DNA of 10,631 bases, from positions 1 to 10,631 of the forward strand of contig DKYJ01000020.1 of NCBI GenBank assembly GCA_002493305.1. The letters run 5' to 3'. How positions within the stretch are numbered: the first letter of the stretch is position 1; each line of letters opens with the position of its first letter. Under the pieces are notes generated by a model. The model was not told where the DNA came from. It made no database searches and was given only the letters and a program-made list of their open reading frames with translations. The stretch comes from Clostridiales bacterium UBA7103 (GTDB taxonomy: Bacteria; Bacillota; Clostridia; Oscillospirales; Oscillospiraceae). Positions 1 through 6,188 of the stretch are shown here, one piece after another. The position numbers and the translations under genes are program-made.

Positions 1-21
1 CGGCCTCTTGGGTACTTCTGC
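1..21 (-). tRNA. 5' end of a class II tRNA gene, cut by the window edge
   Basis: Read on the minus strand these bases start GCAGAAGTACCCAAG and continue GGCCG. That fits a 7-base acceptor strand, T8-A9, a D-stem opening with CCC and an AAG-type D-loop, as in bacterial tRNA-Ser, tRNA-Leu or tRNA-Tyr. The anticodon lies outside the window, so the identity cannot be given; Ser is my first guess from the GTACCCAAG stretch. A sigma-A promoter sits at the right distance upstream, and mnmE ends 51 bases before the gene. Seen: sequence and promoter. Inferred: tRNA identity. Confidence 0.62.
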
Positions 22-35
22 ATAGCCGCTGGAAT

Positions 36-64
36 ATAGTATCACAGCGGCGGGGTCTTGTCAA
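36..64 (-). promoter_or_regulatory. Sigma-A promoter of the left-edge tRNA
   Basis: On the minus strand there is a perfect -35 TTGACA (59-64), a 17-base spacer and a -10 TACTAT (36-41). The spacer ends TGTGA, a TRTGn extended -10 element. The expected start is a few bases before the tRNA, leaving a leader of about 7-10 bases, normal for a tRNA gene. A perfect 7-bp inverted repeat (25-31 with 45-51) surrounds the -10 box; it could be chance or a binding site. Confidence 0.68.
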
Positions 65-72
65 GAATTTTC

Positions 73-1431
73 CTATTTTCCTACGCAAAACCTGCCAAAG
101 ATCCGCTCCGTCACATCCTCGCGCACAGTGTGGCCGGAGAGCTCGCCCAAAGCGGACATGGCACCCTCGCTCTCGGTGAGGACGATATCGGGTGTGGCTC
201 CGTTTTCCATGGCGCACAGTGCGGCCCGGATATGCTCAAGGGCCGCTTCTATGGCTTCGGCCTGCCTTGAGTTGGTTATTATCTCTCCCGCCGGCACCGG
301 CGGCATGGGGAACATCTCCTCTACTGCATTTCCAAGCTTATCAAGCCCCTCGCCCGTCATGGCGCTGAGAGTCAGAGTGCAGAGCTTCGTGTCTATTGAA
401 GGCGGCGCTTCAAAAAGATCGGCCTTTGATATGACGAGCAAGCCATGAGGCGCTCTTTCCGCCGCCTTTATCACTTCTCTGTCCTCATCGGAAAGCTCTC
501 TGCTGCCGTCCACAACGGCGATGGCAAGCTCCGCGTTTTCAAGCGCGGAGCGGCTGCGCTCGATGCCAAGGCGCTCCACCATATCCTCAGCCTTGTGGAT
601 ACCGGCGGTATCGGTCAGGCGCAAAAGCAGCCCGCCGAGGAGCAGCTTTTCCTCAATGGTGTCCCTCGTTGTGCCGGGAATGTCAGTGACGATAGCCCGC
701 TCATAGCCCAGCAGGGCGTTGAGCAGGGAGCTTTTGCCAGCGTTGGGCGCGCCCACGATGGCGGCGGGGATACCGGCGGTCATCAGCCGCCCGCGCCGGA
801 AGGTGGCGATCAGCGCCTCAAGCCGGGTCTGCGCGTCTTTGAGCGTTCCAACATATTCTTCAAGGCGGAAATCCTCAATATCCTCGTCGGGATAGTCCAG
901 CACCGCGTGATAGTGGGCGCTGATGTCCGCAAGGCTTGAGTAGATCGCCTCTGTTTTTTTGCTTATCGCCCCGGAGAGCTGCCCCGCGGCGTTCCGGGCG
1001 GCCTGCGCCGTTTCCGCGTCTATAATATCGGCCACCGCTTCGGCCGAGCAGAGCTCCATTCTGCCATTGAGAAAAGCCCTCTTTGTAAACTCCCCCGCCC
1101 GTGCCTGACGCAGGCCGAGCCTGAACAGCTCATCCAGAACCTCCCGCAGTAAAACCGGCGAGCCATGGCACTGAAGCTCTGCGGTGTCCTCCCCGGTGTA
1201 GCTGTTGGGGGCGCGGCTTATAGTGCAAAGGCACATGTCCAGAAGCTCCCCATTCACAGAGCACAAAGCCCCGTAAACAAGCTTTCTGTCCTCATATTGG
1301 GCCATACTTTTACCCGATGCCGGGTGAAAAAGCCTGTCCACTGCGGGAATGGCAAGCTCACCTGACAAGCGGACTATCCCTATCGCGGCCACCTGTGCGC
1401 CGGTGGCTATGGCGGCAATGGTATCACTCAT
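73..1431 (-). CDS. mnmE: tRNA uridine-5-carboxymethylaminomethyl modification GTPase MnmE
   Basis: MnmE (TrmE) is a GTP- and K+-dependent G protein. With the FAD protein MnmG it makes the 5-(carboxy)aminomethyl group on U34 of tRNAs that read split codon boxes. The 452-residue length is normal. An N-terminal formyl-tetrahydrofolate-binding domain covers about 1-120. A helical domain flanks an inserted G domain with G1 GAPNAGKSS (227-235), G2 GTTRDT (253-258) and G3 DTAG (274-277). G4 is SKAD (335-338) where NKxD is usual. The C-terminus is the family signature FCVGK, with the conserved cysteine. ATG is preceded by GGAG five bases upstream. The gene follows rex across a terminator, and I see no clear promoter of its own, so partial read-through from rex is possible. 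mnmG is not in the window. Confidence 0.97.
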   Translation of the reverse strand: MSDTIAAIATGAQVAAIGIVRLSGELAIPAVDRLFHPASGKSMAQYEDRKLVYGALCSVNGELLDMCLCTISRAPNSYTGEDTAELQCHGSPVLLREVLDELFRLGLRQARAGEFTKRAFLNGRMELCSAEAVADIIDAETAQAARNAAGQLSGAISKKTEAIYSSLADISAHYHAVLDYPDEDIEDFRLEEYVGTLKDAQTRLEALIATFRRGRLMTAGIPAAIVGAPNAGKSSLLNALLGYERAIVTDIPGTTRDTIEEKLLLGGLLLRLTDTAGIHKAEDMVERLGIERSRSALENAELAIAVVDGSRELSDEDREVIKAAERAPHGLLVISKADLFEAPPSIDTKLCTLTLSAMTGEGLDKLGNAVEEMFPMPPVPAGEIITNSRQAEAIEAALEHIRAALCAMENGATPDIVLTESEGAMSALGELSGHTVREDVTERIFGRFCVGK

Positions 1432-1458
1432 AACTGCTCCGAAAAATACTATAAAATT

Positions 1459-1480
1459 CCCTCCGGCGGACGCCGGAGGG
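1459..1480 (-). terminator. Rho-independent terminator after rex
   Basis: A perfect GC-rich stem (CCCTCCGGC with GCCGGAGGG, 9 bp, loop of 4) lies 22 bases past the rex stop. On the minus strand it is followed by AATTTTATAGTATTTTT, a T-rich though interrupted tail. It lies between rex and mnmE, so it should separate the two transcripts, at least partly. Confidence 0.75.
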
Positions 1481-1502
1481 ATAATTCTTGGTCAAAGCTC
1501 GT

Positions 1503-2177
1503 TCAGCCCTGCTTCTCAGCGCGGGAAGCCTTGGCAGCTCTCTCGTCCAGCCGCTCGGAGACAAAATAGCTCAGAGACAGCAGGCTGTCGGAAAAATGCA
1601 GATTCTCTACAATGGTGGAGCTGTTGGGCTCGGTGAGCTCCACATTGGTAAAGTTCCAAATAGCCTCAATGCCGTTATCCGTCAGCAGCTTTGTCACGCG
1701 GACAGCCGCGTCCTTCGGGACGGACAGCACCGCCACGTCCACATGCTCACCATGCAGAAACTCCTCCAGCTCGTCCATAGAACGGATGGGCACGCCGTTA
1801 AACGAAGTCCCCACAAGCTCAGGCTTTACGTCGAAAGCGGATTTCAGGTTGAAGCCCCACTCCGCAAAGCAGAAATTATCCATAAGGGCGCGGCCGATAT
1901 TGCCGACGCCTATCAGAATCGCCGAATAGCCCCTGTCCATACCCAGAATAGTAGCGATCTGCGCCCTCAGAGCGGGGACATTATAGCCATAGCCCTGCTG
2001 GCCGAACTCACCAAAGCAGCTGAAATCCTGCCTGATTTGGGAGGGGGTAAGCCCCAGCTGCTGGCCCAGCTCGAAGGACGAAATACGGCTGACGCCGTTC
2101 TCAGTCAGCTCGTCAAGCTTGCGCAGATAGCGGGGCAGACGACGAATCACATTATTTGATACCTTAACACGCTTCAC
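1503..2177 (-). CDS. rex: Redox-sensing transcriptional repressor Rex
   Basis: Rex is a homodimeric repressor that senses the NADH/NAD+ ratio and controls fermentation and NADH-reoxidation genes in Gram-positive bacteria; high NADH releases it from DNA. The protein has 224 residues, a normal length. A winged helix covers about 1-80, with recognition region TPSQIRQDFSCFGEFG (44-59) and the QQGYGY wing. A Rossmann domain follows with GVGNIGRAL (90-98) and an acidic residue in FDVKPE (115-120). A C-terminal domain-swap helix includes FSDSLLSLSYFVSER. I start at GTG 2177, giving MKRVKVSNN as in relatives, because AAGGAG lies nine bases upstream. A TTG two codons earlier would sit on top of that site. 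It has its own promoter with an operator-like sequence. FTNVEL (175-180) replaces the usual NFAP-type motif. Confidence 0.96.
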   Translation of the reverse strand: MKRVKVSNNVIRRLPRYLRKLDELTENGVSRISSFELGQQLGLTPSQIRQDFSCFGEFGQQGYGYNVPALRAQIATILGMDRGYSAILIGVGNIGRALMDNFCFAEWGFNLKSAFDVKPELVGTSFNGVPIRSMDELEEFLHGEHVDVAVLSVPKDAAVRVTKLLTDNGIEAIWNFTNVELTEPNSSTIVENLHFSDSLLSLSYFVSERLDERAAKASRAEKQG

Positions 2178-2186
2178 TAACAATCT

Positions 2187-2192
2187 CTCCTT
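2187..2192 (-). promoter_or_regulatory. Ribosome binding site that sets the rex start
   Basis: AAGGAG on the minus strand lies nine bases before GTG 2177. It lies only three bases before the in-frame TTG at 2183, too close for initiation. It therefore favours the GTG start. Confidence 0.7.
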
Positions 2193-2237
2193 ATATGCCG
2201 GGGTAAAAAAGCAAAATCCACCCTTATTTTAATTGCT

Positions 2238-2255
2238 CCGTGAATTATAACACAA
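2238..2255 (-). promoter_or_regulatory. Candidate Rex operator
   Basis: The minus strand reads TTGTGTTATAATTCACGG. Against the Gram-positive Rex consensus TTGTGAA-N4-TTCACAA, both outer TTGTG and inner TTCAC blocks align in register, giving 10 of 14 fixed positions. It covers the whole -10 box of the rex promoter, so bound Rex would block RNA polymerase. Autoregulation is an inference from this position. Confidence 0.6.
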
Positions 2256-2272
2256 TATGTCCGGTCATTCAA
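2244..2272 (-). promoter_or_regulatory. Sigma-A promoter of rex
   Basis: On the minus strand: -35 TTGAAT (2267-2272), 17-base spacer, perfect -10 TATAAT (2244-2249) preceded by TGTGT, an extended -10. The predicted start is near 2237, about 60 bases before the rex start codon. Confidence 0.75.
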
Positions 2273-2331
2273 GGGAAAATACAATATTTAGGCAGTTTTT
2301 TCACAATTCGCCTCAAATTACAGGGGGCGAA

Positions 2332-3303
2332 TTATGAAAAATCCCGTTTTATCCCAGCGCAGATACGCCCAAGCTCCTCCAAGGTCTCCACATGGACAAG
2401 CTGCTGCCGGTAGTATCCCGCGTGGGGAACGCCGTGGAGATACCACGGGAGGTGATGGCGCGCCTCCATGCAGGCGGCATGTTCACCACGGAGCCGTGCA
2501 AGATCCCTTATCTGCCGCTCCGCCACGGCTATGCGCTCCGGCAGCGGCGGCAGTTCAGGCACGGGCCTGCCCTCAAGGAGCGCGCTTGCCTGCTGAAAAA
2601 GCCAGGGGTTTCCAAAGCTGCCCCTGCCCGCCATAGCAAGCTCACACCCGGTGTAGCGCAGGATATGCGCCGCGTCCCCGGCGGTGAAGATATCGCCGTT
2701 TGCGATGACCGGGATATCCACCGCCCGCTGGACGTCACGGATTATATCCCAATCCGCGCGGCCTGAGTACATCTGCGTCTTCGTTCTGCCATGGACAGCG
2801 ATGGCAGCGGCTCCGGAGGCCTCACAGACCTTCGCAAACTCGACAGCGTTTACGCTGCCCCCGTCCCAGCCTTTTCTGAACTTCACCGTCACCGGCACGG
2901 GCACCGCGGCGGACACCGCCTCCACAATGCGCCCGGCAAGCTCCGGGTCTTGCATCAATGCAGAGCCGTCCCCGCCCTTGACGATTTTCCCGACCGGGCA
3001 GCCCATGTTTATATCCAAAATGTCCGCCCCGGAAAGCTCCAGCGCAAGCTGCGCCGCCTCGGCCATAATCTCTGGCTCATGGCCGAAAATCTGCACCGCG
3101 CAGGGGTGTTCCTCCGGCGGGATATAGAGCAGGGTCTTGGTCTTTTCGTCCTTATACACCAGCGCTCGGGCGCTGACCATCTCCGTCACCGTCAATGCAG
3201 CGCCCATCTCCCGGCAGACCCGGCGAAAGGCAAAATCCGTCACCCCCGCCATTGGCGCGAGGGTGAGCCTGCCCTCTATCTCGACTGAGCCTATCCTCAC
3301 CAT
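2332..3303 (-). CDS. dusB: tRNA-dihydrouridine synthase, DusB-like
   Basis: This FMN- and NADPH-dependent enzyme reduces uridines in the D-loop of tRNA to dihydrouridine. It has 323 residues, as usual for the family. The TIM barrel opens with APMAGVTD (16-23), a flavin-binding motif. The catalytic cysteine is C102 in MGCPVGKIVKGGDGSAL. VTVKFRKGWD (138-147), HGRT (171-174), NGDI (202-205) and the FMN-phosphate motif GRGSFGNPW (226-234) follow. The C-terminal helical tRNA-binding domain has the expected R-x-HLPWYL type motif. Its ATG overlaps the end of xth by seven bases (ATGGTGA), pointing to translational coupling. It is the last gene of the trmB-xth-dusB unit. DusB is the usual sole Dus type in many Firmicutes; the exact uridine target cannot be read from sequence. 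Confidence 0.95.
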   Translation of the reverse strand: MVRIGSVEIEGRLTLAPMAGVTDFAFRRVCREMGAALTVTEMVSARALVYKDEKTKTLLYIPPEEHPCAVQIFGHEPEIMAEAAQLALELSGADILDINMGCPVGKIVKGGDGSALMQDPELAGRIVEAVSAAVPVPVTVKFRKGWDGGSVNAVEFAKVCEASGAAAIAVHGRTKTQMYSGRADWDIIRDVQRAVDIPVIANGDIFTAGDAAHILRYTGCELAMAGRGSFGNPWLFQQASALLEGRPVPELPPLPERIAVAERQIRDLARLRGEHAACMEARHHLPWYLHGVPHAGYYRQQLVHVETLEELGRICAGIKRDFS

Positions 3304-4052
3304 GCCATGTCAAGCCCCACCGGGCAGTGGTCGGAGCCGGTGATCTCCGGCAGGATAAACGCGCCCTTGATGTTCTCGCGCAGCCTGTCGGATACGACAA
3401 AATAGTCGATGCGCCAGCCCACATTTCGCTCCCGCGCCGCCGCACGGTAGCTCCACCATGAGTACGCGCCCTCGGCGTCGGGGTAGAGATAGCGAAAGCT
3501 GTCGGTAAAGCCCGCGTCCAGAAGCTCGGTAAACTTCCCGCGCTCCTCATAGGAAAAGCCGGGGTTGCCAATATTGGTCTTGGGGTTTTTAAGGTCGATC
3601 TCCTCATGGGCGACATTCATGTCCCCGCAGACTATGACGGGCTTTTTACTGTCAAGGGCGAGGAGATAGTCCCTGAAATCGTCCTCCCAGCGCATGCGGT
3701 AATCAAGCCTTCTCAGCCCGTCCTGCGCGTTCGGCGTGTAGACGCAGACAAGGTAAAACCCCTCATACTCAAGGCAGACGATGCGCCCCTCGGTGTCATG
3801 CTCGGCGACGCCCATATTGTAGCTTACGCTCAGGGGCTTATGCTTTGTAAAAATCGCCGTGCCGGAGTAGCCCTTTTTCTCGGCGTAGCACCAGTAGCTC
3901 TCGTAGCCGTCAAATTGCAGGTCGATCTGCCCAGCTTGGAGCTTCGTCTCCTGAAGACAGAAAAAATCCGCGTCGAGGCCGGTGAACACGGTCTCAAAGC
4001 CCTTTTTGACCACGGCGCGCAGGCCGTTGACATTCCATGAAATAAAGCGCAT
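3297..4052 (-). CDS. xth: Exodeoxyribonuclease III / AP endonuclease (ExoA type)
   Basis: This Mg2+-dependent enzyme cleaves DNA 5' of abasic sites and removes 3' blocking groups in base excision repair. The 251 residues match Bacillus ExoA-type proteins. All the exonuclease-endonuclease-phosphatase catalytic motifs are present: SWNVNG with N7, LQETK with E35, VYTPN with Y105, GDMN with D144 and N146, GWRIDY with D216, and GSDHCP with D241 and H242. A longer frame begins 20 codons upstream inside trmB. I choose ATG 4052 (MRFISWNVNG) because GGAGG lies six bases before it and the family starts there; ATG 4058 abuts that site. It lies 25 bases after trmB and overlaps dusB. Its presence between two tRNA-modification genes is probably just operon packing. 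Confidence 0.96.
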   Translation of the reverse strand: MRFISWNVNGLRAVVKKGFETVFTGLDADFFCLQETKLQAGQIDLQFDGYESYWCYAEKKGYSGTAIFTKHKPLSVSYNMGVAEHDTEGRIVCLEYEGFYLVCVYTPNAQDGLRRLDYRMRWEDDFRDYLLALDSKKPVIVCGDMNVAHEEIDLKNPKTNIGNPGFSYEERGKFTELLDAGFTDSFRYLYPDAEGAYSWWSYRAAARERNVGWRIDYFVVSDRLRENIKGAFILPEITGSDHCPVGLDMAW

Positions 4053-4058
4053 ATCCAT

Positions 4059-4063
4059 CCTCC
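4059..4063 (-). promoter_or_regulatory. Ribosome binding site that sets the xth start
   Basis: GGAGG on the minus strand is six bases from ATG 4052 and zero bases from ATG 4058, which argues for the shorter protein. Confidence 0.65.
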
Positions 4064-4077
4064 GCTGCTGTATTAAA

Positions 4078-4818
4078 TCATTCCCCGCCGTTATCCCGCA
4101 CACTTGCGGCATAGCCCGCCGCGTCCGTCAGGGAGGCGTTTCTAAGCCGGGGCGGCTCTCCCGCCGCAGTGCCCAGCGTCTTATCCGTGCGCGCGGCCTC
4201 AAGGCGGTTTATCCTCATGCCCTGAGCGACAAACTTTGCCTCATAGTCGGTCATGAAGCCCACCGCGCCTTTTTCGTGCAGGTCGTGCGTCACGGCGGAA
4301 AGCTCCCAGCCCTCGGCCTGAAACTCAGATATCGACCAGTCGAAAAGCGGTGTGTTGTCGGTCTTGAAGTGTATCTGTCCGCCCGCAGTCAGCGCGTCCG
4401 CGTACCGGCGCAGGAAACCCGGCGCAGTCAGGCGGAGCTTCGCGTCCCGGCTTTTCGGCCACGGGTCGCAGAAGTTTATGTATATCCTGCCCACCTCACC
4501 GGGGGCGAATATTGAGAGTATATCCTTCGCGTCCCCGTCGATGAAGCGGACATTCTCAAGCTTTAGCGTCTGCACCCGCTCCATGGCGATTATCATTGCG
4601 TCCTGCACGCGCTCAAGCGCCACGAACAGCGTATCGGGATTTGCCTTTGCCGTGTCCGCCGTGAAGCGCCCCTTGCCGCAGCCAAGCTCAAGATGAAGCT
4701 CTTCAAACCCGGGAAAGCTCTCCCGCCACGCGCCGCGCAAAAGCTCCGGCTGCTCTATTAAAAGTCCGGCGCAGCGCTCCATTCTCGGAGCGAGATTGTG
4801 CCGTTTTCTCATTCTCAT
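4078..4818 (-). CDS. trmB: tRNA (guanine-N7-)-methyltransferase TrmB
   Basis: TrmB uses S-adenosylmethionine to methylate N7 of G46 in the variable loop of tRNA. The class I methyltransferase fold shows motif I ELGCGKG (44-50), an acidic end of beta-2 at ALERVQDA, and the family signature NFCDPWPK (115-122), where NFSDPWPK is commoner. HFKTDN (150-155) and the C-terminal TDYEAKF (190-196) follow. The protein has 246 residues. About 45 lie beyond TDYEAKF, longer than the usual short tail, and this Ala/Gly/Arg-rich tail matches nothing I recognise. I use ATG 4818, nine bases after GGAG; a second ATG two codons later is possible. It is the first gene of the trmB-xth-dusB operon, with a promoter directly upstream. 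Confidence 0.95.
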   Translation of the reverse strand: MRMRKRHNLAPRMERCAGLLIEQPELLRGAWRESFPGFEELHLELGCGKGRFTADTAKANPDTLFVALERVQDAMIIAMERVQTLKLENVRFIDGDAKDILSIFAPGEVGRIYINFCDPWPKSRDAKLRLTAPGFLRRYADALTAGGQIHFKTDNTPLFDWSISEFQAEGWELSAVTHDLHEKGAVGFMTDYEAKFVAQGMRINRLEAARTDKTLGTAAGEPPRLRNASLTDAAGYAASVRDNGGE

Positions 4819-4842
4819 TCGTCATCACTCCATATCATAAGC

Positions 4843-4871
4843 AGAATACCACAGCGGTGGAAAAACATCAA
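4843..4871 (-). promoter_or_regulatory. Promoter of the trmB-xth-dusB operon
   Basis: On the minus strand: -35 TTGATG (4866-4871), 17-base spacer, -10 TATTCT (4843-4848), preceded by TGTGG (extended -10). Each hexamer matches 4 of 6. It begins right after the terminator of the lipoprotein gene, as expected for a new transcription unit. Confidence 0.55.
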
Positions 4872-4879
4872 GATAAACT

Positions 4880-4910
4880 AAGCTCCCCCGGCATGATGTC
4901 GGAGGAGCTT
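4880..4910 (-). terminator. Rho-independent terminator after the DUF4097 lipoprotein gene
   Basis: An almost continuous 13-bp stem (4880-4892 with 4898-4910, one C-A mismatch and one G-T pair, loop of 5) lies four bases past the lipoprotein stop. On the minus strand it is followed by a moderately T-rich tail, AGTTTATCTTGATGTTTTT. Confidence 0.7.
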
Positions 4911-4914
4911 GGTA

Positions 4915-5919
4915 TTACCGCGCTGAAATTTTCACGTCGCCGGAGGTGGTGGAGACGGAATACAGATTTCCGCCGTCACCGGCGATATAGGTATCGCCGT
5001 CCTTGGTGAAGGGAATGTCGGACTTGAAGCCGCCGCTGACAGTATCAAATTCCAGCTCAAAGTCGGCGTTCTTCGGCAGAGTCAGGCTCAGACCGCCGGA
5101 GGTCGTGCTGTGCGTCAGCTCCTCCGGCTCGCGCTCCAGTTTCAGCTCCATCGCTCCGCTGGTCGTGTCAAAGATCACGCGCTTTATCTCAGTCCCCTCG
5201 AGCTTTACCGCCCCGGACACGCTGGAAAATTCCAGAAGCTCAAGCGTCCCCTCAAGGCCGGCACTCAGGCCGCCGGAGGTGCTGTCCATCTTCAGCTTGT
5301 CCCTGACCTCACAGCCGTTTAGCTCCGCATCGCCGGAAACAGTGGAGAAATCCAAAGCCCCGAGCGTCCCCTTGAGGTCGGCTCTAAGGCCGCCGGAGGT
5401 GCTGTCCATATTGAGCTCCTCCGTCACGGTGCAGCCCTTAAGCTCCGCATCGCCGGACACCGTATCGATGGAGACGGCATTCGCCTCAAGCCCAGTCATT
5501 TCCACATCGCAGGACACGCTGTCAACGGATACCGAGTCCATGCTCTGCTTCGGAAGCCAGAGCGTCAGCGTTTTATTAAGCGTGCCGGGGTACACCGTCC
5601 CGGAGGCACAGGGCTGAATGTGCAGGGTATCGCCGTCGAGCCAGTAGCGGAGCTTCAGCGCCTCATCTGCAGGCGCGCCGCTTTCCTCAATGCGCGCGCC
5701 CTTATCCCCGGCGGCAAACACCTCTACCCCGCCGCTTATCCAGTGGATACGCACCTGATTGACGGTGTCGCTGATTTTTGTCTCCCCCGCCTGATATTTC
5801 TCGGCATTTGGGTAGTTGACCCTTGTACCTGTCACGCTGATATTTATATGACAGCCCGCAAGCAGAAGCGCCGCGCACAGCGGCACGACAGTGCATAACG
5901 CTTTTTTGAAAATTTTCAT
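4915..5919 (-). CDS. Lipoprotein made of DUF4097-type beta repeats (putative adhesin fold)
   Basis: Residues 1-22 are a lipoprotein signal: KIFKK, a hydrophobic stretch and lipobox LLAGC, with C23 as the lipidated residue. The protein is therefore expected on the outer face of the membrane. From about residue 125 to the end it is a run of some ten short beta-rungs around (D/S)-(S/T)-x-SG, such as IDTVSGDAEL, MDSTSGGLRA and FDTTSGAMEL. This is the pattern of the DUF4097/DUF2807 'putative adhesin' right-handed beta-helix. Two rungs pair into a 40-residue unit that is duplicated, also visible in the DNA. No catalytic motif is seen. Function is unknown; family members often sit near membrane stress or PspC-type proteins, but none is here. 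Length is 334 residues. ATG has AAGGAG nine bases upstream. It is monocistronic, closed by a terminator. Confidence 0.88.
   Translation of the reverse strand: MKIFKKALCTVVPLCAALLLAGCHINISVTGTRVNYPNAEKYQAGETKISDTVNQVRIHWISGGVEVFAAGDKGARIEESGAPADEALKLRYWLDGDTLHIQPCASGTVYPGTLNKTLTLWLPKQSMDSVSVDSVSCDVEMTGLEANAVSIDTVSGDAELKGCTVTEELNMDSTSGGLRADLKGTLGALDFSTVSGDAELNGCEVRDKLKMDSTSGGLSAGLEGTLELLEFSSVSGAVKLEGTEIKRVIFDTTSGAMELKLEREPEELTHSTTSGGLSLTLPKNADFELEFDTVSGGFKSDIPFTKDGDTYIAGDGGNLYSVSTTSGDVKISAR
5241..5458 (-). repeat. Two in-frame 120-bp-period copies inside the lipoprotein gene
   Basis: Blocks at 5241-5338 and 5361-5458 align with a 120-base period. Perfect stretches include 23 bases at 5267-5289 and 5387-5409, and 17 bases at 5321-5337 and 5441-5457. 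Each period encodes a 40-residue pair of beta-rungs (for example C-x-V-x-x-x-L-x-MDSTSGGL). The high DNA identity suggests recent duplication within the gene, and a site where rung number could change by recombination. Confidence 0.8.
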
Positions 5920-5977
5920 ATGCTTTATCTCCTTGAGTTTAATAATAGCATCTTTCCGCCGGATTTTGTACTTAATT

Positions 5978-6005
5978 TTAATAATATAAGCTCATGCCCG
6001 GTCAA
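5978..6005 (-). promoter_or_regulatory. Possible promoter of the lipoprotein gene
   Basis: On the minus strand: -35 TTGACC (6000-6005, 5 of 6), 16-base spacer, -10 TATTAA (5978-5983, 4 of 6), in a run of A+T. It overlaps the end of the 21-codon ORF. A second candidate lies further upstream at 6099-6127; I cannot tell which is used. Confidence 0.4.
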
Positions 6006-6057
6006 ACCGCAGCTTGTTCATATCTGTTAAGGTCATGTCCGACAGTTCTTTTCCCAT
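5992..6057 (-). CDS. 21-residue ORF, possible leader peptide or gene remnant
   Basis: ATG 6057 is preceded by AGGAG seven bases upstream. It encodes MGKELSDMTLTDMNK followed by six more residues, then TGA. Its first ten residues resemble the start of the GrpB-family protein in this window (MEKKLSEMSL). This could be the 5' scrap of a second GrpB-like gene, or a short peptide in the lipoprotein leader that happens to look similar. A promoter-like sequence lies 42 bases before it and the lipoprotein gene starts 72 bases after it. I do not assign a function. Confidence 0.35.
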   Translation of the reverse strand: MGKELSDMTLTDMNKLRFDRA

Positions 6058-6098
6058 ATTGATGCTCCTATCAAAAGAGGTCTTGCAAACCTGAAAAC

Positions 6099-6127
6099 AG
6101 AATAGCCCAAGGTACGGAAAAAATCAA
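6099..6127 (-). promoter_or_regulatory. Possible upstream promoter for the 21-codon ORF and lipoprotein
   Basis: On the minus strand: -35 TTGATT (6122-6127), 17-base spacer, -10 TATTCT (6099-6104), each 4 of 6. It stands between the membrane-protein stop (6189) and the 21-codon ORF. The bases before it, 6128-6188, are T-rich on the minus strand but hold no convincing terminator hairpin. Confidence 0.35.
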
Positions 6128-6188
6128 TAAAAAACCTCCAAAACCCGACTCGACCGTTAGGAAAGTCCTGCCAAATCTCAATTCATGC

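Noticed and set aside
445..939. Plus-strand frames of 100-180 codons opposite mnmE, rex, dusB, xth and trmB
   Set aside because: They are mirror frames of GC-rich coding DNA, with low-complexity composition and no ribosome sites, while the minus strand encodes clear known proteins.
2305..2333. Inverted repeat (AATTCGCC with GGCGAATT) at the dusB stop, as a terminator
   Set aside because: The minus strand after it is TGTGAAAAAACTG, an A-run rather than a T-tract; it may still slow polymerase but is not a standard terminator.
4053..4112. Longer xth start 20 codons upstream
   Set aside because: It would lie within trmB, has no ribosome site and adds residues not found in the family; GGAGG fits ATG 4052.
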